From contig NZ_JAERWK010000010.1 in assembly GCF_016918035.1 (NCBI RefSeq), forward strand, positions 62,001 to 126,000: a DNA stretch of 64,000 nucleotides, read 5' to 3'. A program made the translations under genes and the position numbers. The notes below the pieces were generated by a model. That model worked only from the letters and a program-made list of their open reading frames with translations, did no database searches and was not told the DNA's origin. This DNA comes from Nakamurella leprariae. Lineage in GTDB: Bacteria; Actinomycetota; Actinomycetes; Mycobacteriales; Nakamurellaceae. Positions 19,266-28,662 of the stretch are shown in pieces; position 1 is the first letter of the stretch, and every line of letters begins with the position of its first letter.

Positions 19266-20381
19266 ATGCAGATCGGCATCTTCGGCGTCGGGGACGTCAC
19301 CCCGGACCCGCACACCGGCGTCGCCCCCACCGAGCACGAGCGACTGAAGGCGATCATGACGATCGCGGAGCACGCGGAGCAGGTCGGGCTCGACGTCTTC
19401 GCCACCGGCGAGCACCACAACCCGCCGTTCGTGCCGAGTTCGCCGACCACCATGCTGGGGTACCTGGCCGGGCGGACCGAGCGCATCGTGCTGTCCACCT
19501 CGACCACGCTGATCACCACCAACGACCCGGTGAAGATCGCTGAGGACTACGCCACCCTGCAGCACCTGTCCGACGGACGGGCCGACCTGATGCTGGGTCG
19601 CGGCAACACCGCACCCGTCTACCCGTGGTTCGGACAGGACATGCGCCAGGCGGTGCCGCTGACCCTGGAGCACTATCACCTGCTGCGCCGACTGTGGGAC
19701 GAGGACGTCGTCGACTGGGAGGGCCAGTTCCGCACCCCACTGCGCAACTTCACCGCGACGCCCCGACCGCTGGACGGCGTGGCCCCGTTCGTCTGGCACG
19801 GCTCGATCCGCACGCCCGAGATCGCCGAGATCGCCGCCTTCTACGGCGACGGCTTCTTCGCCAACAACATCTTCTGGCCCAAGGAGCACTTCATCCAGCT
19901 GATCAACCTGTACCGGCAGCGGTTCGAGCACTACGGCCATGGTCGCGCCGATCAGGCCATCGTCGGGCTGGGTGGGCAGGTGTTCATGCGGCCGAGGTCG
20001 CAGGACGCGATCACCGAGTTCCGGCCGTACTTCGACGTGGCGCCGGTGTATGGGCACGGGCCGTCGCTGGAGACGTTCATGCGTCAGACCCCGTTGACCG
20101 TCGGCAGTCCGCAGCAGGTCATCGAGCGGACGCTGGAGTTCGCCGACTTCTTCGGCGCCTACCAGCGCCAGCTGTTCCTGATGGACCACGCCGGCCTGCC
20201 GCTCAAGACGGTGCTGGAGCAGCTCGACCAGCTGGGCGAGATCGCCCCGGTGCTGCGCCGCGAGTTCGACGCCAAGCGCCCGGCCGGTGTGCCGTCCGAC
20301 CCGCCCAGCCACGCCGAGCGGGTGGCCCGACGGCAGGCCGAGCAGCAGAGCGCCGAGGCGCTGGTCCCGGCCGGTCGGTGA
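19266..20381 (+). CDS. LLM-class (luciferase-like) flavin oxidoreductase
   Basis: 371-residue bacterial-luciferase-fold protein that may use FMNH2 or F420. Seen: E-H-A-E-Q-V-G-L-D-V-F-A-T-G-E-H-H near residue 40, the L-S-T-S-T-T-L strand, and L-S-D-G-R-A-D-L-M-L-G-R-G-N. AGGAGG stands 7 nt before the ATG. It is followed 51 bp later by a pirin. A TATAGT at 19189-19194 is a possible -10 element in the otherwise GC-rich leader. Substrate unknown. Confidence 0.85.
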   Translation: MQIGIFGVGDVTPDPHTGVAPTEHERLKAIMTIAEHAEQVGLDVFATGEHHNPPFVPSSPTTMLGYLAGRTERIVLSTSTTLITTNDPVKIAEDYATLQHLSDGRADLMLGRGNTAPVYPWFGQDMRQAVPLTLEHYHLLRRLWDEDVVDWEGQFRTPLRNFTATPRPLDGVAPFVWHGSIRTPEIAEIAAFYGDGFFANNIFWPKEHFIQLINLYRQRFEHYGHGRADQAIVGLGGQVFMRPRSQDAITEFRPYFDVAPVYGHGPSLETFMRQTPLTVGSPQQVIERTLEFADFFGAYQRQLFLMDHAGLPLKTVLEQLDQLGEIAPVLRREFDAKRPAGVPSDPPSHAERVARRQAEQQSAEALVPAGR

Positions 20382-20432
20382 CCGCCCGATGACGCACCGG
20401 ATGACCGCCCGACCGATGGAGGGTGACCGAGC

Positions 20433-21449
20433 ATGAGCAATCTCGAGGCGACCGCAGTGACGGGGCCGGCCGGCGTCCGGACTGAGGCCGGGACGGCACT
20501 CACCCTGGAGCCCCGTCTGGTTCCGCTGGGCGGCATCCGCGGCATCACCGTGGCCCGGACGCTGCCGCACCGGCGGCGTCCGACGGTCGGCGCGTGGTGC
20601 TTCGTGGACCACTTCGGTCCGGACCCGGCCCCGATGGTGGTGCTGCCGCATCCGCACACCGGCCTGCAGACGGTGACCTGGCTCTTCGCCGGCGCGGTCC
20701 GGCACCGCGACAGCCTGGGCAGCGACGTGTGGGTGCGGCCCGGGCAGCTCAACCTGATGACGGCCGGCCCGGGCGTCGCCCACTCCGAGATCTCCCAGCA
20801 GGTCGCCGGCGAGCCGGACGAGGCGGCCACCACCCTGCACGGGCTGCAACTCTGGCTCGCGCTGCCGGGCGACATGAGTGCAGTCACGGCCGCGTTCGAG
20901 CACCACGGCGACCTGCCGACGGTCGAGCTGCCCGCGATCGACCAGTCCGGCACGCCGGAGATGGTCACCGCGACCGTGCTGGTCGGGACCCTCGCCGGCG
21001 TCGCCTCCCCCGCCACCGTGCACTCACCGTTGGTCGGCGCCCAGATCGTCGCGGACGGGCCGGTCACGACCACGCTGCCGGTGGACACGGCGTTCGAGCA
21101 CGCCGTGCTGCCGATCGGTACCTCGGTCCGGGTGGACGGCGAACCGGTGTCGGAAGGGCACCTCCACGTGCTGCCGACGGGGGCCGACCGGATCGAGCTG
21201 GCCGTGGCAGGCGCCGGCACGGTGATGCTGCTGGGCGGCACTCCGTTCACCGACGACCTGGTCATGTGGTGGAACTTCATCGGCCGCAGCCACGAGGACA
21301 TCGCCGCCGCCCGGACCGACTGGGAGTCGGTCGCCTCCGGCACGGCCGCCGCCCGGTACGGCACCGTGACCGGTCACGACGGCGCACGCATCCCGGCGCC
21401 GGACCTGCCCGGCGTGCGGCTCACCCCGCGCCGGGCCCGCCCGAGCTGA
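20433..21449 (+). CDS. pirin family protein
   Basis: Bicupin of 338 residues. The metal-binding region V-L-P-H-P-H-T-G-L-Q-T-V-T-W and H-S-E-I are typical pirin motifs, with P-G-Q-L-N-L-M-T-A-G-P-G-V-A-H. Some pirins have quercetinase activity; others are regulatory, so the role is open. A GGAGGG lies 9 nt before the ATG. Probably co-transcribed with the LLM gene. Confidence 0.88.
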   Translation: MSNLEATAVTGPAGVRTEAGTALTLEPRLVPLGGIRGITVARTLPHRRRPTVGAWCFVDHFGPDPAPMVVLPHPHTGLQTVTWLFAGAVRHRDSLGSDVWVRPGQLNLMTAGPGVAHSEISQQVAGEPDEAATTLHGLQLWLALPGDMSAVTAAFEHHGDLPTVELPAIDQSGTPEMVTATVLVGTLAGVASPATVHSPLVGAQIVADGPVTTTLPVDTAFEHAVLPIGTSVRVDGEPVSEGHLHVLPTGADRIELAVAGAGTVMLLGGTPFTDDLVMWWNFIGRSHEDIAAARTDWESVASGTAAARYGTVTGHDGARIPAPDLPGVRLTPRRARPS

Positions 21450-21920
21450 TCACGACGGCGTGAGCTCGGCGATGCGGGCCGCGGCCTGCGGCCAGCGCGC
21501 GGTCAGCTCGTCCCGCCCGGCGAACGTCACCGCCTCGTCCCGCCACGGCGGGGCCAGGGTGGTGCCGACCAGCGACCAGGCCCCGGTCGACGACGAGCCC
21601 TGCCACACTCCCGGCGGCACCCGCAGCTGCGGTCGCTGACCGGCGCGCAGGTCGCTGCCCAGCACGGGCGTCTCGGTCCGCCCGTCCGGCCACAACAGCA
21701 GCATGGCCAGCGGCGCGCCGGCGTAGTGGTGGTAGACCTCGGCGGTGTCCAGCACGTGCAGCGCGGAGTACTGCGGCGGCGCGACCAGGAAGTAGATGCC
21801 GCTGCCGTGCTCGTCGGCGAAGGTCTGGGCGAACATCCCGCCCTCCACCGGCAGCGGCCGCAGGTCCAGCAGCGCCACGATCTCGGCGGCGGAGAGATGG
21901 TCGGTTCCGGGACGGGTCAC
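21450..21920 (-). CDS. cupin (DUF985 family) protein
   Basis: 156 residues from the GTG at 21920. DUF985 landmarks: L-R-P-L-P-V-E-G-G-M-F, I-Y-F-L, L-H-V-L-D-T-A-E-V-Y-H-H-Y-A-G-A-P, V-P-P-G-V-W-Q-G, and W-S-L-V-G-T-T-L-A-P. Probably a small sugar or metabolite epimerase-like cupin, but no activity can be assigned. It ends base-to-base with the convergent pirin gene. The frame stays open upstream through the antisense of the DHFR-like gene; that part is a shadow. Confidence 0.8.
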   Translation of the reverse strand: MTRPGTDHLSAAEIVALLDLRPLPVEGGMFAQTFADEHGSGIYFLVAPPQYSALHVLDTAEVYHHYAGAPLAMLLLWPDGRTETPVLGSDLRAGQRPQLRVPPGVWQGSSSTGAWSLVGTTLAPPWRDEAVTFAGRDELTARWPQAAARIAELTPS

Positions 21921-22030
21921 CGTCCGATCAGACCATCCGACCGTCGCGGCGACCACCCACGCGGTGATCTCCGCCACCCGGATGGCAGCATGAGCGGTCC
22001 TGGTGATCACCGACCGAACGGGGCGTCGCG

Positions 22031-22600
22031 GTGAACGGACGGATCGTGCTGGCGCAGCAGTGGGTGTCGGTCGACGGCTTCGCCGCCGGACCGAACGGCG
22101 GACAGGACCTGTTCGAGGCGATCGACGATCCCGCGCCCAGCGAGCGGGCCAACATCGCGCTGCTGCGGGACGTCGACGTCGTACTGCTGGGCCGGCGGAC
22201 CTACGAGACCTTCTCCTCGTTCTGGCCGACCGCGACCGGCGAGCCGATGGCCGAGTACGTGAACGCGGTCCCCAAGGTGGTGGCGTCCCGGACGCTGACC
22301 GCCGCACCCTGGGGCGATCGGCCACCGGCGGCAGTGACCAGCGACGCCGCGGCCTGGCTGCGGTCGGTGAAGATCCAGCCCGGTGGCGCCGTGCTGGTCT
22401 GGGGGTCGCTCGTCCTGATGCGCTCGTTGCTCACCGCCGGGTTGATCGACCAGTTGGAGCTGCTGGTCGCACCGATCGCGCTGGGCCGCGGCACGCCGCT
22501 GGTCGATCCGGACCGGCCGGTGCGCCTCGACCTGCTGGAGGGCCAGGTGTGGGAGTCGGGCACCGCCCGGTTGCGCTACCGGGTGCGGCGACCGGACTGA
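22031..22600 (+). CDS. dihydrofolate reductase-fold (RibD C-terminal) protein
   Basis: 189 residues of the RibD_C/YwjB family: V-S-V-D-G-F-A-A-G-P at the start, V-V-L-L-G-R-R-T-Y-E-T-F, and I-D-Q-L-E-L-L-V-A-P-I-A-L-G-R-G near the end. These proteins are NADPH-binding reductases of mostly unknown substrate. GTG start at 22031. Divergent from the DUF985 cupin. Confidence 0.85.
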   Translation: MNGRIVLAQQWVSVDGFAAGPNGGQDLFEAIDDPAPSERANIALLRDVDVVLLGRRTYETFSSFWPTATGEPMAEYVNAVPKVVASRTLTAAPWGDRPPAAVTSDAAAWLRSVKIQPGGAVLVWGSLVLMRSLLTAGLIDQLELLVAPIALGRGTPLVDPDRPVRLDLLEGQVWESGTARLRYRVRRPD

Positions 22601-22672
22601 GCATCGCGCCGTCGGCTCACCTGCGCGAGCGAGCCGGGGACGGGCGCACGGTCCCGCACCGGTCGCCAGGGC

Positions 22673-22807
22673 TCAGCGATCGGTCCGCGCCTCCTCGCCC
22701 CGGTCCTCGACGGCGCCGTGCCGCACCAGGCTCGCGATGGCCAGGCCGAGGCCGCCCCAGATGACGATCATGGCGATCACCATCATCACGATCGCGGACG
22801 TGCTCAT
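22673..22807 (-). CDS. metS: MetS-type small subunit of a methionine/alanine NSS importer
   Basis: Tiny one-helix membrane protein of 44 residues: M-S-T-S-A-I-V-M-M-V-I-A-M-I-V-I-W-G-G-L then a short charged tail. Length, sequence type and position directly after an NSS transporter match MetS of the Corynebacterium glutamicum MetP-MetS system. Its ATG overlaps the transporter stop (ATGA at 22804-22807), so the two were translationally coupled. It is intact, although the transporter reading frame is broken. Confidence 0.85.
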   Translation of the reverse strand: MSTSAIVMMVIAMIVIWGGLGLAIASLVRHGAVEDRGEEARTDR

Positions 22808-24466
22808 CGCCGTCCTCCCCCGCCGGGCCCGGTCGCCGAGCCCGGCCCGGGAAGGGGGTCGGCCGCCGGGCGGGCCCGGAGCGGGGCAGCCGGGTCCGAA
22901 CCAGGCAGCGGCCCGTCCAGGTGGGTCCCGGCGCGCCACGGCAGCCGGGCGATGACGAAGCCGATCAGCGGCAGGGCCGCCACCAGGAGCCACCCGCAAC
23001 TCAGCAACAGCCACGCCGGGTAGTCCCCCGTACGGGGCGGAGAGATCGTCGCGGAGCGCGAAGACCAGGACGACGGTGAGCGCCACCGGGGCGACGACGC
23101 TCGTCAGCACCCGCCAGCCGGTCCCGACCCGCGGTCGGCCGTGGACGTTGAGGTGGTTCCCCAGGCCGGTCAGGTCCCGGATCACCCAGGCGACGATCAC
23201 CATGCTGACCAGCGCCACGACGAGGATGCCGTACTGGTTCACGAAGTGGTCGACGACGTCCAGCACGTGGATGCCGCTCGTGGTGCTGAACAGGATCAGG
23301 CTGATCAGCGCGGCCGGGACCCCGACGGCGAGGGTCGCCGTGAGACGACCGGCGTCGAGTTTGTCCCGGACGGCGGAGATCACCACCTCGAGCACGCTGA
23401 CCAACGAGGTGATGCCCGCGATGACCAGTGACCCGAAGAACAGCACACCGAGCAGGGCACCGGCCGGCGCTTCGCTGATGATGGCCGGGAAGGCGACGAA
23501 GGCGAGCCCGATCCCGTCGCCGGCGACCTCGCCGACCGCGACCCCGTTCGCCTGGGCCATGAACCCCAGCGCGGCGAACACGCCGATCCCGGCGAGCAAC
23601 TCGAACCCGGAGTTGGAGAACCCGACGACCAGTCCCGAGCCGGTCATGTCCTCGCGACGCCCGACGTACGACGCGTAGGTGATCATGATCCCGAAGCCGA
23701 TGGACAGTGAGAAGAAGATCTGGCCGAACGCCGCGGCCCAGACCGACGCCGATGCCAGCGCCGACCAGTCCGGGGTGAACAGCGCGTCGAGCCCGGCGGC
23801 CGCGCCGGGCAGCAGCAGGGCCTGCACGACCAGGGCGGCGAACGCGAGGACCAGGACCGGGATGAAGACCACCGAGGTCGCGCCGATCCCCCGTTGGACG
23901 CCGAGCGCCATGATGACCAGGACGGCCAGCCAGACCAGGAGCAACGGCACCAGCACCCCGGGCACCACGTCCGCGGTGACCTGGACCTCCCCCGCCTGCA
24001 GGAACTCGTCGAAGAAGAACCGCTCCGGGTCGGCGCCCCAGGTCTGGTCGAACGAGAAGACGGTGTAGCGGGCCGCCCAGGCGATGACCGCCGCGTAGTA
24101 GACGGCGATCACGAAGCAGATCCCGACCTGCCACCAGCCGAGCCCCTCGGCGCGGCGACGCAACCGGGCGAACGACAGCGGCGCCGAGCCGCGGCCGCGG
24201 TGGCCGATGGCGTAGTCCAGCAGCAGGAACGGCAGGCCCGCGGTCAGCAGGGCGACCAGGTGGGCAGGACGAAGGCGCCGCCGCCGTTCTCGTAGGCCAC
24301 GTACGGGAAACGCCAGATGTTGCCCAGCCCGACCGCCGAGCCGATGGCGGCCAGGATGAACACCCGTCGCGAGCTGAACCGGCCCCGCCGGCGTTCGTCG
24401 TCGGACTGACTCGTCTCCGGTCCCGTCGTCGCCCTCTTGCGGCCTCCTGCATTCCGATCCGCCGGG
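22804..24466 (-). pseudogene. metP: MetP-like sodium:neurotransmitter-symporter family transporter with two frameshifts
   Basis: An NSS transporter is recognisable over three frames. Part one holds T-M1, [25 protein letters not shown]. Near 24262 one base is missing: the DNA reads CCCACCTGG where CCCTACCTGG would restore the family [10 protein letters not shown]. Part two carries most helices. Near 23029-23033 a run of five Gs has one too many; four would restore G-D-Y-P-A-W-L-L-L, after which part three runs to the stop at 22804. No convincing start codon was found upstream of G-T-G 24363. Either a recent pseudogene or sequencing/assembly error; both indels are single-base, one in a homopolymer. 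Confidence 0.8.
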
Positions 24467-24556
24467 GACGAACCTCACGGGGCGTGGGCATCGCACCGTC
24501 GGGACGGATGGTAGGTCCCGGCCCGGTCGCGCGTCGGAGCACCGGCCCGGAACGAC

Positions 24557-24588
24557 GAACCGCCCCGGCGGATGGCCGGGGCGGTTCC
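24557..24588 (-). terminator. terminator downstream of ssrA
   Basis: Strong stem GAACCGCCCCGGC against its complement with a short GGAT loop region, 4 bp after the tmRNA end. On the minus strand it is followed by GTCGTTCCGGG, the same tail as after the tRNA-Ala terminator. Confidence 0.8.
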
Positions 24589-24591
24589 ATG

Positions 24592-24967
24592 TGGAGGTGG
24601 CGGGAATCGAACCCGCGTCCAATGTCGCTTCGAGAGGACTTCTCCGGGCGCAGTTCGCTCTGTCCCTACTCGGCCCCACCAATCACGCGAACAAGTGTGG
24701 TGCGACAGGCCCAGTCACTGCGAGATGTCCCGTCGGGCCCCGTGACCGGACCCGGCGGTGAGCCTCCTAGCTGACGTCAGGGTCCGGGCCGGAGGCGGTC
24801 CCGGTCTGACGAGAGTTCAGTCTCGCTCAGGCGGCGAGGGTGAACTCCTGCTGAGATTTGTTCTCGGCATTTGATTTTGGTTGCGACGGGTGGTTCACGA
24901 GATCATCGTCGCCTTCCTCGGCCCGCTTCTCCTCACTCCACGGCCACTGTCGAAACCGATCACCCCC
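24592..24967 (-). ncRNA. ssrA: transfer-messenger RNA
   Basis: Ribosome-rescue RNA with SmpB. The 5' end GGGGGTG pairs with the 3' CACCTCC to form the acceptor stem; T-arm GCGGG-TTCGATT-CCCGC precedes it and CCA is not encoded. The mRNA-like part is read on the minus strand and ends with codons for N-K-S-Q-Q-E-F-T-L-A-A and TGA near 24831; K-S-N-A-E precedes these. The resume codon is not certain. The tag ends T-L-A-A. The tag-coding part is strikingly AT-richer than its surroundings. smpB is 152 bp upstream on the same strand. Confidence 0.95.
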
Positions 24968-25118
24968 GAGGGGTCGCCGGTGGCGGCACGACCATGTCAT
25001 GCGGTCCTGCTGGTACTGCCGTGCCGGTGCAGATCGGGCAGCTCTCCCGATCCGTCGTGCTCGACCAGCATACCCAACGGCCCCGACGAGCCGGTTGTTC
25101 CCGGCTGGTCGGCGCCGG

Positions 25119-25649
25119 TCAGCGCTGGCCCTTGAAGCGGCGGCCCATCTCCCGGGCCACCTCGCGCTCGGCGTCCCGCTTGGCCATGCTCTGCCGCTTG
25201 TCGTACTCACGCTTGCCCCGGGCGACGCCGAGTTCCACCTTGACCTTGCCGTCGACGAAGTACAGCGACAGCGGCACCAACGCGATGCCCGACTCCCGGG
25301 TGCGGTGCAGGATCTTGAGGATCTCGGCCCGGTGCAGCAGCAGCTTGCGGGCCCGGCGCGGGGCGTGGTTGGTCCAGGTGCCCTCGGCGTACTCGGCGAT
25401 GTGCACGCCGCGCAGCCACACCTCGTCGTCGGTGACGGTGGCGTACCCGTCCACCAGCGACGCCCGCCCGGCGCGCAGCGACTTGACCTCGGTGCCGGTC
25501 AACGAGATCCCGGCCTCGTAGGTGTCCAGGATCATGTAGTCGTGACGGGCCCGCTTGTTCTGGGCGATGAGCTTCCGCCCGGTCGGGCGGTTGCTGGAGG
25601 CCCGGCCCGGGGTGGGTCGGACGATGGTGTGGGTCTGCTTCGCGGCCAT
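25119..25649 (-). CDS. smpB: SsrA-binding protein
   Basis: Binds tmRNA and carries it to stalled ribosomes. 176 residues with [31 protein letters not shown] and the basic C-terminal tail G-K-R-E-Y-D-K-R. The ATG at 25649 sits 9 nt after TACCCT (25659-25664 on the minus strand), so the message may be leaderless; no ribosome site is seen. The frame stays open upstream across the 54-bp repeats, which is not coding. Confidence 0.95.
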   Translation of the reverse strand: MAAKQTHTIVRPTPGRASSNRPTGRKLIAQNKRARHDYMILDTYEAGISLTGTEVKSLRAGRASLVDGYATVTDDEVWLRGVHIAEYAEGTWTNHAPRRARKLLLHRAEILKILHRTRESGIALVPLSLYFVDGKVKVELGVARGKREYDKRQSMAKRDAEREVAREMGRRFKGQR

Positions 25650-25737
25650 GGCCGGTCCAGGGTAACGGCCGCCCCCGACGACCTCGATCGATTTCGCGGG
25701 CGGCGGAGGCGCTCGGTGGATCACTGCTCGATGGTCG

Positions 25738-25890
25738 GAGCCCGCGCTCGCTCGTCCCTCGCTCGCGCGACTCCTCCTAGCTCGACGGTCCGAGCCCGCG
25801 CTCGCTCGTCCCTCGCTCGCGCGACTCCTCCTAGCTCGACGGTCCGAGCCCGCGCTCGCTCGTCCCTCGCTCGCGCGACTCCTCCTAGCG
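25738..25890. repeat. 54-bp direct repeat array, about 2.8 copies
   Basis: Units begin GAGCCCGCGCTCGCTCG at 25738, 25792 and 25846, nearly identical, each containing CTCGTCCCTCGCTCGCG and ending CTCCTCCTAGC. The last copy stops at the esterase stop codon. Units abut with no spacers. The core GCTCGTCCCTCGCTC recurs in the 51-bp array at 30390-30615. Confidence 0.9.
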
Positions 25891-27480
25891 GTAGCTGAGG
25901 ACCGTCTTCCCCCAGGCCTGCAGCAGCGGCGCGTCCAGGTCGTCGACGACGTGCTCCCGCCGGTCGAACACCATGCTGGGGCGTCGGTCATCGGTGTAGG
26001 CCGGCCAGGACGGGCCGTCGCCGAGTGCTGCGGGCACCCCGGTCGCCGCGAAGGACAGCCATCGGTGCTGCATCCGGGCCGACAGCCGCCGGGCCGCGCG
26101 CAGCCCGCCGAGCTTGAAGGTCAGATCCTTCGGCCCGCGGGACTGCAGGTTGCCGAAGACGTACGGCAGCTCGGTGGCGTGGCTGGCCCCGATGCCGATC
26201 AGCTCCAGGAACAGCGGTGCGTGGTCGAACCGGTAGAGGTACGTCGGCGCGATCTGCTGCTGGCCCTGCGCGACCCACACCGTGGGCATGCGGAAGCCGA
26301 TGTCCCGGGCGATGCCCAGACCGACCTTGGACTGCTTGAGGTCGCGGTACGCGGCCTGGATGTGCGCCTCGTCCGGCATCAGCACCTCGGGCTGGTCCGC
26401 GGCGACCGCGGCCAGCATGGCCGCGATGGTGTCCGGCTCCACCGGCATGATCGGCGACTTCATCCGGGCGAAGCCGCTGGCCTCGTCCTTGTTGGTGCCG
26501 ATGAGCAGCGGCACCGGCAGCGCGCGGCCGGCCGCGAAGACGTCGACCGGGTGCTCGGGCAGCACGTCGCCATCGATGACCGGCGCGAAGGCCAGCACGC
26601 CGGGCGTCCGGGCCGGGACGGCCGAGACGAGCGAGGCACCGGCCGCGGTGAGCCGGTCGGCCGGGATGTCCCGGAGCCGGCCCGCCTGCTCCGGTCGCAG
26701 TCCGAGCCCGCTCAGGAAGAGCTCGGTCACCGTCGCAGCCCGCCGCGCCCCGTACATCGACGTGGCCGGCGACGACTCGGCGATGGCCCGGTGGAACAGG
26801 CCGGCCGCCCCCGGCATGGTCAGCAGCGTGGTGACCAGGCCGCCGCCGGCCGACTCGCCGAACACGGTCACCGAGCCCGGGTTCCCGCCGAACGCGGTGA
26901 TCTCGTCCTGCACCCAGCGCAGGGCCAGCAGCACGTCACGCAGCGCCGGGTTGGACTGGAACGTCGTCGCACCGGCCGGCAGGTGCTCGTTCAGACTGCT
27001 CAGGTCCAGGAAGCCCAGCGGACCGAGCCGGTAGTTGAGGGTGACCAGCACGATGCCGCCGACCGCGGCGGACGCCCGGATCAGCGCGTGGCCGTCGTAC
27101 ACCGGCTGACTGGTCGACCCCACCGAGTACGCGCCGCCGTGGATCCAGACCATCACCGGCCACCCATCGGCCGGCGGCGGGCCGGTCGGGGTGGTGACGT
27201 TCAGGAACAGGCAGTCCTCGTCGAGGCGGGTGCCCGGCCCGAGGTCGATGAGCGGGTTGACCGGTTGCGGGGCCGCAGCGCCGAAGGCGAGGGCGTCGGC
27301 CGGTTCGGTCCACGGCTCGGGCGGCTCGGGCGCCCGCCAGCGCAGCGCCCCGGTCGGCGGGGCCGCGTACCGGATGCCGCGGAAGATCCGGGCCGTGCCG
27401 TCGTCCAGCCCGCGGACCGGGCCGGAGCCGGTGTCCACCACCGGACGCTGGGCCGCGCCGGACAGCTCGGAGATCGCCAT
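25885..27480 (-). CDS. type-B carboxylesterase
   Basis: Serine hydrolase of 531 residues (pnbA-like). Catalytic set: S in F-G-E-S-A-G-G-G (about residue 209), E in G-T-N-K-D-E-A-S-G, and H in [11 protein letters not shown]. The oxyanion region W-I-H-G-G-A-Y precedes. No signal peptide is evident, so probably cytoplasmic. It separates smpB from ftsX, which are usually adjacent. The start at 27480 matches the family ([11 protein letters not shown]); the open frame continues upstream as a shadow. A degraded relative lies at 38278-38990. Confidence 0.9.
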   Translation of the reverse strand: MAISELSGAAQRPVVDTGSGPVRGLDDGTARIFRGIRYAAPPTGALRWRAPEPPEPWTEPADALAFGAAAPQPVNPLIDLGPGTRLDEDCLFLNVTTPTGPPPADGWPVMVWIHGGAYSVGSTSQPVYDGHALIRASAAVGGIVLVTLNYRLGPLGFLDLSSLNEHLPAGATTFQSNPALRDVLLALRWVQDEITAFGGNPGSVTVFGESAGGGLVTTLLTMPGAAGLFHRAIAESSPATSMYGARRAATVTELFLSGLGLRPEQAGRLRDIPADRLTAAGASLVSAVPARTPGVLAFAPVIDGDVLPEHPVDVFAAGRALPVPLLIGTNKDEASGFARMKSPIMPVEPDTIAAMLAAVAADQPEVLMPDEAHIQAAYRDLKQSKVGLGIARDIGFRMPTVWVAQGQQQIAPTYLYRFDHAPLFLELIGIGASHATELPYVFGNLQSRGPKDLTFKLGGLRAARRLSARMQHRWLSFAATGVPAALGDGPSWPAYTDDRRPSMVFDRREHVVDDLDAPLLQAWGKTVLSYR

Positions 27481-27601
27481 TCGTGTTCCCCCATCGGCAG
27501 GCGCACCCGGCCCACCCCGACCGGGTCCGCACGTCGGCCGCCGACCAGCGGAGATCGCGGGTCGACCGACCGGAACCGTAGCGCGCGTCACCGGCGAGTC
27601 C

Positions 27602-27640
27602 GTGCGCTCCCCGATCGGATCGCCCGATCCGGGAGCGCAC
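27602..27640 (-). terminator. terminator after ftsX
   Basis: Hairpin GTGCGCTCCC-C-GATCGG paired with its complement, 16 pairs with a single C:C mismatch, starting 5 bp after the ftsX stop. No T-run. Confidence 0.7.
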
Positions 27641-27644
27641 CGGG

Positions 27645-28547
27645 TCAGAGTCGCACGTAGAGCCGGAGCGTCACCCAGGCCGACACGGCCGCCAGCCCGG
27701 CGCCGATGGCGACCAGGATCGGCGAGACCCACACCAGGGTGGCCCCGTCGACCGGCGGCAGGATGCCCGAGCTGATCACCGAGCCCAGCGCCTTGTCGAT
27801 GAACCAGAACTTGGCCGCGACCAACCCCGCGATGGCCAGCACCGAGCCGATGACCCCGGCCAGCACCGCCTCGATCATGAACGGCAGTTGGGTGCGCCAT
27901 CGGGTGGCGCCGACCAGGCGCATGATCGACGTCTCGGTGCGTCGGGTGAACGCCGCCACCTGCACCATGTTCGAGATCAGCAGCAACGCGGCCAGCGCCT
28001 GGATGAGCGCGATCACGATGGTGGCGTTGCGGATGCCGTTGAGCAGCGAGAAGAGCCGGTCCAGGAAGGCGCTCTGGTCGGTCACCGATTCGACGCCGGG
28101 CTCGTCGGCGTACTGCTCGGCGATGACCCGGAACCGTTGCGGGTCGTTGAGCCGGACGTGGAACGACGCGGACAGCGCCTCCGGCGTGCCGATCTCCAGC
28201 AGCTCGGGCTGGCCGGCGAACTGCTGCTGGTAGCGCTGGAAGGCGGCGGCCTGGCTCTCGTACTCGATGCTCGCGACCTCGGGGTTGTTCTGCAGCGAGG
28301 TGTTGAGCGCCTGGCACACGTCGTCGCGGCAGTCCGGGTCGGACGACGACTGGTCGACGGTCAGGTACACGGTGACCTCGACGCGGTCGCCGTAGATCTC
28401 CCGCATCTGATCGGTCATCCGGGCCAGGATCAGCCCGCCGCCCAGCAGCCCGAGGGAGATGGCGGTGGTCAGGATCATCGCCACGGTCATGGTGATGTTC
28501 CGGCGGAAGCCGTTCAGGACTTCGCCGAGGATGAAGCCGGCTCGCAT
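27645..28547 (-). CDS. ftsX: cell division protein FtsX
   Basis: Permease-like partner of FtsE that controls peptidoglycan hydrolases at the septum. 300 residues: short cytosolic N-terminus, first helix about 20-42, a large external loop (45-165) with two cysteines in D-P-D-C-R-D-D-V-C, then three helices with the conserved L-V-G-A-T-R-W-R-T-Q-L-P-F. GAGAGGAACC precedes the ATG. It lies 115 bp after ftsE. Confidence 0.95.
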   Translation of the reverse strand: MRAGFILGEVLNGFRRNITMTVAMILTTAISLGLLGGGLILARMTDQMREIYGDRVEVTVYLTVDQSSSDPDCRDDVCQALNTSLQNNPEVASIEYESQAAAFQRYQQQFAGQPELLEIGTPEALSASFHVRLNDPQRFRVIAEQYADEPGVESVTDQSAFLDRLFSLLNGIRNATIVIALIQALAALLLISNMVQVAAFTRRTETSIMRLVGATRWRTQLPFMIEAVLAGVIGSVLAIAGLVAAKFWFIDKALGSVISSGILPPVDGATLVWVSPILVAIGAGLAAVSAWVTLRLYVRL

Positions 28548-28662
28548 GGGTTCCTCTCGTGCGCCGCCGGGTCGGGCCGCCGGGGCTGGGCGTCGTTCGG
28601 GTCGTACCGGGGTCGGGTCGGAGGGCGGGGTGGGATCGGCTCAGGCGGAGGCGGAGGCTCCG

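Noticed and set aside
22804-24466. Programmed frameshifting as explanation of the broken NSS transporter
   Set aside because: Two unrelated shifts of opposite sense, no slippery heptamer at the first site, and the family never uses recoding; pseudogene or sequence error is simpler.
25650-25991. N-terminal extension of smpB through the 54-bp repeats
   Set aside because: SmpB has its normal start at 25649 with a -10 box just upstream; the extension is repeat translation overlapping the esterase gene.
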